A stretch of DNA of 64,000 bases, taken from the NCBI RefSeq assembly GCF_001697185.1, contig NZ_CP014224.1:2898501-2962500 (forward strand), given 5' to 3'. The position numbers and the translations under genes are program-made. Shown here one piece after another: positions 53,871 through 62,378 of this stretch. The notes under the pieces are model-generated. The model was given only the letters and a program-made list of their open reading frames with translations. It did no database searches and had not been told where the DNA came from. Within the stretch, counting starts at the first letter, position 1. Each line of letters starts with the position of its first letter. The stretch is from Wenyingzhuangia fucanilytica (GTDB lineage: Bacteria; Bacteroidota; Bacteroidia; Flavobacteriales; Flavobacteriaceae).

Positions 53871-54377
53871 ATGAAAAACTTATTTTTACTTATTTTTTCG
53901 ATAACACTTCTTGCTTCTTGTAAAGAAAAACAAGAAATCAGCTCTATAAATCCTATAAACTGGGAAAAAAGAATTACTAAGCTTACAGACAGTACTCTAA
54001 CCTTAGGAACTACACATTTATCTGTATACTCACAAGTATATAGTTATACAGAACACAAAAAACACGGACTTACCGTTACTGTAAGTTTGAGAAACACGGA
54101 TAGAAAAGACACCATTTACTTAAAAAAAGCAGACTATTACGATACTCATGGAGAATTGATAAGATCTTATTTTAAACACCCTATTTATTTAACCCCAATG
54201 GAAACTGTTGAAATTGTTATTGACGAAACAGACCAAGAAGGTGGAACAGGTGGTAATTTTATGTTTGATTGGGCTATTAAACCAAACAGTAACAAACCTT
54301 TATTTGAAGCTGTGATGATTTCAACTTCTGGACAACAAGGACTATCTTTTAGTACAACAGGCGTTGAAGTACATTAA
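53871..54377 (+). CDS. DUF3124 lipoprotein
   Basis: 168 residues. The lipobox LLASC (Cys17) predicts a lipid anchor. The mature domain has LSVYSQVYSYTEHKKHGLTV and later GGTGGNFMFDWAI, both typical of DUF3124. The family is exported and uncharacterised. It is alone between two terminators. Confidence 0.82.
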   Translation: MKNLFLLIFSITLLASCKEKQEISSINPINWEKRITKLTDSTLTLGTTHLSVYSQVYSYTEHKKHGLTVTVSLRNTDRKDTIYLKKADYYDTHGELIRSYFKHPIYLTPMETVEIVIDETDQEGGTGGNFMFDWAIKPNSNKPLFEAVMISTSGQQGLSFSTTGVEVH

Positions 54378-54403
54378 ATATACAGAACCTAATTTTTAAC
54401 TAT

Positions 54404-54436
54404 AAAAAAACCCGAGTGTTACACTCGGGTTTTTTA
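54404..54436. terminator. Bidirectional terminator between DUF3124 and hflX genes
   Basis: CCCGAGTG/CACTCGGG stem with TTA loop, flanked by seven A and seven T. Its right edge abuts the hflX stop. Confidence 0.88.
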
Positions 54437-55657
54437 TTAAATTTTATTTCCATCTTGATCGTACTCTGAGTACAGATAGTTGTTATAAGGAAAACGCTTG
54501 GTATGTATTTCACGAACCATATCAAAAACTTTTTCTTTAAAATCTTCCATATTGTCTTTATTCAATGCAGATATAAACACACATTCATCATCAATTTTAG
54601 ACATCCACGAGTTTTTTAACTCATCAAGAGTAAAGTGCTTTTCAGTTTTTTCTGTCACCAAATCATCATCATCAATAGTATCGTGTTTGTAACTATCAAT
54701 TTTATTAAAAACCATCAAAGTTGGTTTATTAGCACTTTCTATTTCTTCTAAAATAACATTTACAGAATTGATGTGATCTTCAAAAGTAGGATGAGAAATA
54801 TCAACCACATGTAGTAATAAATCTGCTTCACGAACTTCATCTAAGGTCGATTTAAATGATTCTACTAACTGCGTAGGTAACTTTCTGATAAATCCAACCG
54901 TATCTGTCATTAAAAAAGGAATATTTTTAATCACCACTTTACGCACTGTGGTATCTAAAGTTGCAAACAATTTATCTTCGGCAAATACTTCACTTTTACT
55001 AATCACGTTCATCAAAGTAGATTTCCCTACGTTGGTATATCCTACCAAAGCCACACGAACCATTTTACCACGATTCTTTCGTTGCACAGCCATCTGCTTA
55101 TCAATAGTCTCCAATTTCTTTTTTAACAAAGCAATCTGATCCCTTACAATACGTCTATCCGTTTCAATTTCTGTTTCTCCAGGACCACGCATTCCAATCC
55201 CCCCTTTTTGTTTATCTAAGTGAGACCAAAGTTTTGTTAATCTTGGTAACATGTATTGACATTGTGCCAAGGCTACTTGAGTTCTTGCATAACTAGTTTC
55301 TGCACGTTGCGCAAAAATATCTAAGATTAGAGTAGTCCTATCTAATATTTTGGTATCTAATATCTTTTCTATATTTCGCAATTGTGCGGGAGACAACTCG
55401 TCATCAAAAATAACGGTTCCTATATCATGTGAATCAATATATGCTTTTACATCCTCTAATTTTCCAGTACCTATAAAGGTTTTAGGGTGAGGTTTTTCTA
55501 ACTTTTGGACAAATCTTTTTACGGCATTCCCACCAGCTGTGGTTACCAAAAATTCTAATTCATCTAAGTATTCCGTAGACTTAGCCTCATCTTGATGCTG
55601 TGTGATCACACCCACCAACACTGTTTTTTCTGAGGTTACTTTCTTTTCTTCTATCAT
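54437..55657 (-). CDS. hflX: GTPase HflX
   Basis: 406 residues from MIEEKKVTSEKTVLVGVITQ. An upstream ATG 8 codons earlier is in frame but lies outside the -7 element TACATTTG, which ends 5 bp before the chosen ATG. The N-terminal HflX domain (FIGTGKLEDVKAYI, DDELSPAQLRNIE) and a G domain with GYTNVGKST, DTVGFIRKLP and NKID are intact. HflX binds ribosomes and helps split stalled ones. It is monocistronic and followed directly by a terminator. Confidence 0.95.
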   Translation of the reverse strand: MIEEKKVTSEKTVLVGVITQHQDEAKSTEYLDELEFLVTTAGGNAVKRFVQKLEKPHPKTFIGTGKLEDVKAYIDSHDIGTVIFDDELSPAQLRNIEKILDTKILDRTTLILDIFAQRAETSYARTQVALAQCQYMLPRLTKLWSHLDKQKGGIGMRGPGETEIETDRRIVRDQIALLKKKLETIDKQMAVQRKNRGKMVRVALVGYTNVGKSTLMNVISKSEVFAEDKLFATLDTTVRKVVIKNIPFLMTDTVGFIRKLPTQLVESFKSTLDEVREADLLLHVVDISHPTFEDHINSVNVILEEIESANKPTLMVFNKIDSYKHDTIDDDDLVTEKTEKHFTLDELKNSWMSKIDDECVFISALNKDNMEDFKEKVFDMVREIHTKRFPYNNYLYSEYDQDGNKI

Positions 55658-55661
55658 GCTA

Positions 55662-55695
55662 CAAATGTACATAATTCCCACAGTTTCAACACAAA
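55662..55695 (-). promoter_or_regulatory. Promoter of hflX; leaderless arrangement
   Basis: The reverse strand has TACATTTG (55662-55669), with TTG 17 bp or TTTG 22 bp upstream as -33. Only TAGC separates the -7 from ATG. Confidence 0.6.
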
Positions 55696-55799
55696 TAGAT
55701 TTTGCACAAAACTGTAGTTTTTTATAGCGATATTAAGCAAGCTTTCTTTGACATTTTTATTGAATAAAGATATCTTTACCACTCCAAAAAATACTCCAA

Positions 55800-56738
55800 G
55801 TGACTAAAGAAAATTTATTTTCAATTGCTTTTTATAATACCGAAAACTTATTTGATTATAAGGATGACGAACATACTCTAGATTCAGATTACACCCCTAG
55901 CGGACGAAAAAAATGGGGACATTATAGATATCAGCACAAAGTAAATAAAATAGCTAAAGTGATTTCTAAAATAGGAACTACAGACTGTATGTTCCCTCCT
56001 GTTTTAGTTGGATTGGCCGAAGTAGAAACCAAACAAGTTGCGCTTGATATTATCCATTCTGAAGTATTACGTTATTTAAATTACGACTGTGTTCACTACG
56101 ATTCTCCTGATGAAAGAGGAATTGATGTAGCTCTTTTATATCATAAAGATTTTTTTGAATTAATTTCTTCTGAAGCGATTCCTGTACAAGTTTTTGAAAC
56201 CAATGGAGTAAAAGATGACACTAGAGATATTCTTTATGTTAAAGGTAATTTATATGGAGAGCTTACTCATGTTTTTGTAAATCATTGGCCCTCTAGAAGA
56301 AAAGGAGTAGATAAAACACATTTAAAAAGAATTGCTTTAGCTAACATTTTAAATTACAGAATTGATCAAATATTAGCAGATGATCCGCAAGCCAAAATTA
56401 TCATTATGGGTGATTTTAATGATGACCCTAGCTCTGAAAGTATCGCCAAACATTTGGTGTCCGATCGTATTCACAACCCAATGGAAAAATTACTAACACC
56501 AAAACAAGGAACTTTAATTCATAATGGGGTTTGGCATTTATTCGATCAAATCTTATACAGTAACGCTTTTAAAGACAGCCCAAGTAATCAATTTAAAAAA
56601 GCGGACATTTACAACGAAGATTTTTTAACAGATTGGACAGGCAGAAACAAAGGAGAACCTTTAAGAACTTATATTGGTAAATTTTACAGAGGTGGTTTTA
56701 GCGATCATTTTCCAGTATATGCTATTTTTAAAAAATAG
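55800..56738 (+). CDS. EEP-family nuclease/phosphatase
   Basis: 312 residues from GTG; the family N-terminus SIAFYNTENLFDYKDD begins at residue 7, so no better start exists. Metal and catalytic motifs: GLAEVET, VNHWPSRRKG, IMGDFNDDPSS and GGFSDHFPVYA. No signal peptide, so the enzyme is cytoplasmic unlike the exported relatives. Substrate is unclear (DNA, RNA or phosphoester). The unknown DxDDT gene follows by 27 bp and may be co-transcribed. Confidence 0.87.
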   Translation: MTKENLFSIAFYNTENLFDYKDDEHTLDSDYTPSGRKKWGHYRYQHKVNKIAKVISKIGTTDCMFPPVLVGLAEVETKQVALDIIHSEVLRYLNYDCVHYDSPDERGIDVALLYHKDFFELISSEAIPVQVFETNGVKDDTRDILYVKGNLYGELTHVFVNHWPSRRKGVDKTHLKRIALANILNYRIDQILADDPQAKIIIMGDFNDDPSSESIAKHLVSDRIHNPMEKLLTPKQGTLIHNGVWHLFDQILYSNAFKDSPSNQFKKADIYNEDFLTDWTGRNKGEPLRTYIGKFYRGGFSDHFPVYAIFKK

Positions 56739-56765
56739 TGTATTTTTAAGACAAACAAACTTAGT

Positions 56766-57845
56766 TTGATTAACGAACTCTTAAAAGTCTTATCGGAACA
56801 GCAAAAAATTGGAAGCCAAAAAGGTTATCTAAAGGGAATTTTTGCATCTCAAAGATTTCATTCTTTTATTCCCTATTCTAGAGAAGATGAAAACATTTTT
56901 TTTTCTAGTGCTATTGTTTTTACTTTAAAAGAATATTACCCATTACTATCTAGCAATTCCAAACTTATTGCAGATAATATTACTGAGCAAGTCATAAATT
57001 GCTACCCAAATTTTAAAAATTTTAAAGGCAAAAAAACCTATAATTTTTTTAAAACCAACCCTATGGAATATTTTCCTAATGGAGTAATAATGCAACATTT
57101 TAAGTTTTTTAAACTTGCTGATGATGCTGATGACACAGTATATATTTACCTTACTGATACTAAGAAAAAAAAGCATGAATGGTTAAAAGAAAAACTCATA
57201 AAACATGCTAATGGAACACTACAATGGAACTTTCATAAAAGAACTCAATACAAAAACCTAAGAACCTATGGCGTGTACTTTGGTAAAAATATGCCTATTG
57301 AAATTGATGCCTGTGTACTTACTAACATTCTTTTATGGTCCTATAAAAACAAACTTGAAGTTTGTAAACAAGACAAAGACTCTATTAATTACATTTTAAA
57401 AACTGTTACTTCAAAAGATTATATCAATTACCCTTATTTGGTTTCGCCTTGCTACCCTAGCACAGCACAAATTTGTTATCACTACAGTAGATTGGTAAAA
57501 AAAACAGATAACAACAACGTATTATCTATTTTAAGAATTATTATGATAGATGATATTAAAAACATCCTAAAAAAACCTCTACCATTTATTGATGAGTTAT
57601 TATACCATATCTCATTGTTAAATCTTGACATAAAACCACAAAGAAAACTTCGCTATCAACTACACGAAGTACTTAAAAAGACTGATTATTTTTATACTTC
57701 TATTCCTTTAATGATTCCAAAATTATGGGTAAGAAAACTTCAAAAACACAAATTAATTCAATGTTTTGGACTTAGAACCAAATGTGATGGCTACACTACT
57801 GCTTTATTATTAGAATATGAAATTCTTTGGAAACAAAGCACCTAA
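56766..57845 (+). CDS. Unknown protein with a DxDDT (class II terpene cyclase-like) motif
   Basis: 359 residues from TTG (INELLKVLSEQQ); no ATG fits upstream. No signal peptide. I do not recognise the family. The striking feature is LADDADDTVYIY, containing D120-A-D122-D123-T124, the DxDDT of class II terpene cyclases such as squalene-hopene cyclase. The surrounding sequence is helical, with DENIFFSSAIVFTL before and DACVLTNILLWSY, GYTTALLLEYEILW after, suggesting an alpha-barrel. Class II cyclases exceed 600 residues and have QW repeats; this has neither. It could be a one-domain relative or a chance motif. Confidence 0.75.
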   Translation: MINELLKVLSEQQKIGSQKGYLKGIFASQRFHSFIPYSREDENIFFSSAIVFTLKEYYPLLSSNSKLIADNITEQVINCYPNFKNFKGKKTYNFFKTNPMEYFPNGVIMQHFKFFKLADDADDTVYIYLTDTKKKKHEWLKEKLIKHANGTLQWNFHKRTQYKNLRTYGVYFGKNMPIEIDACVLTNILLWSYKNKLEVCKQDKDSINYILKTVTSKDYINYPYLVSPCYPSTAQICYHYSRLVKKTDNNNVLSILRIIMIDDIKNILKKPLPFIDELLYHISLLNLDIKPQRKLRYQLHEVLKKTDYFYTSIPLMIPKLWVRKLQKHKLIQCFGLRTKCDGYTTALLLEYEILWKQST

Positions 57846-57846
57846 T

Positions 57847-59172
57847 TTATTTTAACATCAACGCATTTAAAATTTCTGGAATAAAACCATCATCAGTTCT
57901 TTTTCCCAAGTCTTTACTTTCTTCTAAATAAATTGACTTTCCTCCTTTTCTACCTGTACACCAAACCGCGTAACTATACCCATACTCTTCACATTTTTCA
58001 GCTATATATCTATAGTATGCTTCTCTTGATGTAGCATCAGGTCCGCCTTCTGTATCATCTTTACCATCAGTATCACTATTTTTATAATTCCCTGACTTAT
58101 CTAAAGACCCATAAATGGTTCCGTTTACATTATCTGCTCCAAATTCTCCTAAATAAATAGGAATGTTATTTTGTTTAGCCCATGTACTAAGCTCTTTAAA
58201 ATTTGCAGCTAGTTCTTCTTTATCAGCTGCTGTACCCCAGTCATTATCTGTATACTGCAGTCTACCAGAACTTGTAAATTTAAAAGGTTTGTAATAATGA
58301 AATGTTGCTATTAAATAAGGATCTGATTTTAAGAAATCACTATCTAAATTCTGAGTAGCAATGTGAGCATTACTTGCAGCCCCAGAAGGATTGCTGTTCC
58401 CTCCTACAACAATTACTTTTCTTGTTGGATTTGTTTTTCTAATAATATCTAAAGTAAACTCATTAATTTCATCCATATCACCAACTGTTAAATGAAAATA
58501 CGGCTCATTAATTATTTCAAACACCAAATCATCTGATTTATTCTTAAAACGCTCAGAAATAATTGTCCATATCGCTTTAAATCTAAGTTTTCGTTTTTCC
58601 AATTCTTTACTATCATTGGTATAATAAACAGTTTCATCAGCATCTGTCATCTTCACTATCCAATCCTCGTGATGAGTATCTAGCACTACAACTAAACCAG
58701 CAGCTAAAGCAGCATCAATATAAGTTTCTAAATAATTTAAAAATGCTCCTTGAATTTTAAAACTATCAATTGTAGCTTCATCTGGAATATTGTTCCAATG
58801 TGGTTTGGTGTAGTTATTAAAATTTACAGGAATTCTAACATTTGTAAACCCTGCATTTGCTACCTCTGTAAAATAATTGGTTCCAAAAGGCTCTCTCCAC
58901 AAATTATACCCATCAATATCTAAATAACCTGAACCTGTAAATGACTCATCATCTGTTTTTTTCCAAGATTCAAAAGTATTTCCCAAATTAATACCTCTTC
59001 TCATTTTGGCTATTAACTGATTTGGAAGCAAAACACCCTCTGGTGGAACTATAGGATTTACATCTTCCTCTACAGGAGGAGTATTATTACCAATATCATC
59101 CATACTTGCTTTTTTACAAGAAATAAAAACAAATGTGAGTACTATTACTGTTGCTAACTTAAATGTATTCAT
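57847..59172 (-). CDS. GH5-type glycoside hydrolase lipoprotein
   Basis: 441 residues from MNTFKLATVIVLTFVFISC; lipobox FISC (Cys19) predicts a lipid anchor. An ATG 12 codons earlier is rejected because it lengthens the signal unnaturally. RRGINLGNTFESW opens the GH5 barrel. The acid/base is Glu223 in EIINEPYFH and the nucleophile Glu343 in YLGEFGAD; DTHHEDW (~165) is also conserved. It should cut beta-linked glucans or mannans at the cell surface; the exact bond is not known. It is not near other glycan genes. Its 3' end meets the DxDDT gene with no gap. Confidence 0.88.
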   Translation of the reverse strand: MNTFKLATVIVLTFVFISCKKASMDDIGNNTPPVEEDVNPIVPPEGVLLPNQLIAKMRRGINLGNTFESWKKTDDESFTGSGYLDIDGYNLWREPFGTNYFTEVANAGFTNVRIPVNFNNYTKPHWNNIPDEATIDSFKIQGAFLNYLETYIDAALAAGLVVVLDTHHEDWIVKMTDADETVYYTNDSKELEKRKLRFKAIWTIISERFKNKSDDLVFEIINEPYFHLTVGDMDEINEFTLDIIRKTNPTRKVIVVGGNSNPSGAASNAHIATQNLDSDFLKSDPYLIATFHYYKPFKFTSSGRLQYTDNDWGTAADKEELAANFKELSTWAKQNNIPIYLGEFGADNVNGTIYGSLDKSGNYKNSDTDGKDDTEGGPDATSREAYYRYIAEKCEEYGYSYAVWCTGRKGGKSIYLEESKDLGKRTDDGFIPEILNALMLK

Positions 59173-59216
59173 ATACTTAAATATTATTTTAACTTTAAAG
59201 CTAGACAAAGAAAAAT

Positions 59217-59256
59217 AAAAAGCACCTAATCCATATTTAGGATTAGGTGCTTTTAA
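59217..59256 (-). terminator. Terminator of the leuA-leuB unit
   Basis: A 15-bp perfect stem (AAAGCACCTAATCC core) around a 7-nt loop lies 24 bp past leuB on the reverse strand; T-run present. Confidence 0.85.
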
Positions 59257-59277
59257 TTAAAATTATACCTTTTTAGA

Positions 59278-60333
59278 CTATATGTTTACCGCTAGCCAAT
59301 CTCCAACCTCTTTTGTTCCGTAAGATTTACCACCATTAGCTAAATCTTCTGTTACAATACCTTCTTCTAAGGCGTTATTTACAGCATTTCTAATTGCTTT
59401 ACCCTCTTCTTGTAATCCAAAGTTTTCAAACATCATTGCAGCAGATAAAATAGTTGCCATTGGGTTAGCAATATTTAATCCTGTCGCTTGTGGATAAGAA
59501 CCGTGAATAGGCTCGAATAAAGCAATATCAGCTCCCATAGAAGCAGATGGCATTAATCCCATAGATCCAGAGATTACAGAAGCCTCATCGGTTAAAATAT
59601 CTCCAAATAAGTTTTCAGTAATCAATACATCATAAGAGTTTGGCCATTGTACCAAACGCATCGCTACCGCATCTACCAATTCATAAGAAACCTCAACTTC
59701 TGGATAATCTTTTTCCATAGACTGTACAGTTTCTCTCCATAAACGAGAAGTTTCTAATACGTTTGCCTTGTCTACACAACACAATCTTTTAGAACGTGTC
59801 ATTGCCAATTCAAATCCTTTTTTAGCCAAACGGATTACTTCTTCTCTTGTGTACACACAGTTATCAAAAGCAGTTTCTCCTCCGTCTTTTCTTCCTTTTT
59901 CTCCAAAGTAAATACCTCCTGTTAATTCTCTTAAGAAAACTAAGTCAGTACCTTCTATACGCTCTCTTTTTAAAGGAGATTTATCTAATAAAGATGGAAA
60001 AGTAAATGTAGGACGTACATTAGCAAACAATCCTAATTTCTTTCTCATTTTTAACAATCCTTGCTCTGGTCTTACAGGGTTACTTGGGTCGTTATCAAAT
60101 CTAGGTAAACCAATAGCTCCAAATAATACTGCATCAGAAGTTGCACAAACTTCATGAGTAGAGTCTGGATAAGGCTCCCCTACTGCATCAATAGCAGCAG
60201 CACCAGTTAAGGCTGGTCTCCAAGTTATTTCATGTCCAAATTTTGCAGCTACTGCATCAGAAACTTTTACTGCTTGTTCAATTACTTCTGGTCCAATTCC
60301 GTCACCAGCTAATAATGCAATCTTTAATTCCAT
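59278..60333 (-). CDS. leuB: 3-isopropylmalate dehydrogenase
   Basis: 351 residues. LLAGDGIGPEV is the N-terminal motif, and TENLFGDILTDEASVISGSM contains the metal-binding Asp residues. LFEPIHGSYPQATG is the NAD-binding segment specific to LeuB over isocitrate dehydrogenase. It oxidises and decarboxylates 3-isopropylmalate. It follows the synthase gene by 67 bp, a spacer with a flavobacterial-type AGAATTCAGAATTC repeat (about 60355-60370). Confidence 0.95.
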   Translation of the reverse strand: MELKIALLAGDGIGPEVIEQAVKVSDAVAAKFGHEITWRPALTGAAAIDAVGEPYPDSTHEVCATSDAVLFGAIGLPRFDNDPSNPVRPEQGLLKMRKKLGLFANVRPTFTFPSLLDKSPLKRERIEGTDLVFLRELTGGIYFGEKGRKDGGETAFDNCVYTREEVIRLAKKGFELAMTRSKRLCCVDKANVLETSRLWRETVQSMEKDYPEVEVSYELVDAVAMRLVQWPNSYDVLITENLFGDILTDEASVISGSMGLMPSASMGADIALFEPIHGSYPQATGLNIANPMATILSAAMMFENFGLQEEGKAIRNAVNNALEEGIVTEDLANGGKSYGTKEVGDWLAVNI

Positions 60334-60400
60334 TTTTTTTATTTTAAGAATTTTAGAATTCAGAATTCGGTTTTATAAAACCTTTATCCTGTATTCTTAT

Positions 60401-61918
60401 TTATATAATGTTCAACATTTTTTCGGTTGCCATAATTGCAGATACTGTTTGATCTGAATCTAAACCACGCGTTTTATACTCTTTCCCATTTAAATTCCAT
60501 GTGATAACTGTTTCACACAAAGCATCAGAATTAGAACCAGGTGGTATACGTACTGCATAATCGGTTAGCGTTGGCAAAACTAACCCTTTTTTATCATAAA
60601 TTTTACGTAATGCTCTGATAAATGCATCATATTGACCATCACCGCTAGCGCTTTCTTCTACAATTTCTCCTTCAAAAGAAACAGAAACTGTTGTTGATGG
60701 TTTTAAACCTTTGGCATGAGTTAAAACATATGCTTCTACCTTTACTTTTTCTGCAATGGTATTAGAGTTTAACACATCAGAAATAATATATGGCAAATCG
60801 TTTTGAGTAACCAACTCTTTTTTATCTCCTAACTCAATTACTCTTTGAGTAACCAATTTTAACTCTTCATCATTTAAGCTTAAGCCTAAATCTTGTAAGT
60901 TTTTTTGAATATTGGCTTTACCAGATGTTTTTCCTAAAGCATATTTACGCTTACGTCCAAAACGCTTAGGTAACAAATCATTGTAATACAAATTCTTTTT
61001 ATTGTCACCATCGGCATGAATTCCAGCAGTTTGAGTAAATACATTCTCTCCTACAATTGGTTTACTTTCTGGAATTTTAAATCCAGAAAAAGCCTCAACC
61101 ATTTTACTTACTTTGTATAAAGCTTTTTCGTTTACCTCTACCAAATAATCTGGCATAAAATCATTAACCACAGCCACTACACTAGCCAAAGGAGCATTTC
61201 CTGCTCGTTCTCCCATTCCGTTTAATGTTAAGTGCAAACCATCCGTTCCACCTTTAATGGCTTCCATCGCATTAGCAACACTTAAATCGTAATCATTATG
61301 ACAGTGAAAATCTAGGTGTAATGTTGGGTATTTATCTTTTATTTCTTTGATATACTCAAAAGATTCTTGCGGAGTTAAAATCCCTAAAGTATCTGGAAGC
61401 ATTACTCTTTTTACAGGCTGAGTAACTATAAAATCTAAATATTGATATACGTATTCTTTTGAGTTACGCATTCCATTAGACCAGTCTTCTAAGTATACAT
61501 TGGTTTCTATTCCATTTTCATTAGCCAATTTAACTGACTCTGAAATTTCTGAAAAATGTTGTTCAGGTGTTTTTCTTAACTGATGTTCTAAATGATTCAT
61601 AGAACCTTTAGTTAACAAGTTTTGCACTTTTGCACCAGCTTCAATCATCCATTTAATAGAAGTTCCTTTGTCTACAAAAGTCAATACTTCTATTTTATTG
61701 ATATGACCATTTTCCTTAGCCCAATCTGTAATATTTTTAACAGCATTAAACTCGCCTTGAGACACACGTGCCGAGGCAATTTCTATACGATCTACTTTTA
61801 ATTCCTCTAATAATAATTGAGCAATAGTTAATTTTTCGTTTGCTGCAAATGACACTCCTGAGGTTTGTTCACCATCACGAAGTGTAGTATCCATTATTTC
61901 TATTTTCTTTCTGCTCAT
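60401..61918 (-). CDS. 2-isopropylmalate synthase-like protein (LeuA/citramalate family)
   Basis: 505 residues. HMGL-like barrel with IMDTTLRDGEQTSGVSF (catalytic Arg-Asp), LPDTLGILTP and DFHCHNDYDLSVANAM (metal His pair), then the C-terminal LeuA regulatory domain (ASGDGQYDAFIRAL). It condenses acetyl-CoA with 2-oxoisovalerate, or with pyruvate if citramalate synthase; DTTLRDGEQT does not decide this. Its place with leuD and leuB favours leucine synthesis. The regulatory domain implies feedback control by an end product. Transcription starts near 62000 from its own promoter. Confidence 0.85.
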   Translation of the reverse strand: MSRKKIEIMDTTLRDGEQTSGVSFAANEKLTIAQLLLEELKVDRIEIASARVSQGEFNAVKNITDWAKENGHINKIEVLTFVDKGTSIKWMIEAGAKVQNLLTKGSMNHLEHQLRKTPEQHFSEISESVKLANENGIETNVYLEDWSNGMRNSKEYVYQYLDFIVTQPVKRVMLPDTLGILTPQESFEYIKEIKDKYPTLHLDFHCHNDYDLSVANAMEAIKGGTDGLHLTLNGMGERAGNAPLASVVAVVNDFMPDYLVEVNEKALYKVSKMVEAFSGFKIPESKPIVGENVFTQTAGIHADGDNKKNLYYNDLLPKRFGRKRKYALGKTSGKANIQKNLQDLGLSLNDEELKLVTQRVIELGDKKELVTQNDLPYIISDVLNSNTIAEKVKVEAYVLTHAKGLKPSTTVSVSFEGEIVEESASGDGQYDAFIRALRKIYDKKGLVLPTLTDYAVRIPPGSNSDALCETVITWNLNGKEYKTRGLDSDQTVSAIMATEKMLNII

Positions 61919-62006
61919 GATATAAAGCTAATTTCTAAGGTGTTTTGTTTTTAAAGTCTGATTTACAATTAGTTTATTTAAAAACCACCCTAAAAAACAC
62001 GAAAGG

Positions 62007-62036
62007 CAAAGATAAAAAAAGCGTTTCACTTAACAA
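62007..62036 (-). promoter_or_regulatory. Promoter of the leuA-leuB unit
   Basis: The reverse strand reads TTG, exactly 19 bp, TATCTTTG: the best match to the Bacteroidota consensus in the window. Transcription should start near 62000. Confidence 0.75.
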
Positions 62037-62323
62037 GTTAAACATTTTACAATATGCAATACACTATAAAAACCACCCGAACCTCAAATTTGCTTATATA
62101 AATCATTTTTATGATTGATTAAAGCATTAAATACATTCTAAACTCTAGAGCATATAAGAATTTGATAATTTAAAACAACACACCCATTATTTATTATTCC
62201 TTATCTATCGTTAACAAAATACCATAGCATCTCTATATTAAACAACTAAAATATTTAACTGATGGGGTTAATAAATTAAATACACATGATATAAGAATAC
62301 TTTAGCACGATAAGAGCATCATC

Positions 62324-62372
62324 TATTATAGTTTAATCTTTAGTTTTAATAATCAAACATTAAACTATAATA
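62324..62372. repeat. 14-bp perfect inverted repeat before the lipoprotein ATG
   Basis: TATTATAGTTTAAT (62324-62337) and its exact complement (62359-62372) are separated by 21 nt; the right arm ends 6 bp before the start codon. It may be an operator or an mRNA hairpin that controls translation. Confidence 0.6.
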
Positions 62373-62378
62373 TATATT

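Larger units (their letters stand above)
61919..62378. promoter_or_regulatory. Divergent control region of the leuA-type gene and the lipoprotein gene
   Basis: No gene. It holds the leuA-type promoter at 62007-62036, a leader of about 80 nt with an inverted repeat GTTTTTAAA/TTTAAAAAC (61947-61955/61977-61985), one copy of an 18-bp direct repeat, and the 14-bp inverted repeat before the lipoprotein ATG. No leader peptide is recognised in the leader. Confidence 0.55.

Noticed and set aside
60340-60400. AGAATTCAGAATTC repeat before leuB as a regulatory site
   Set aside because: Too short and AT-rich, and this type of spacer repeat is not specific to leu genes.
61919-62000. Leader-peptide attenuator of the leu unit
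   Set aside because: The leader has a weak inverted repeat but no ORF with clustered Leu codons and no terminator with a U-run.
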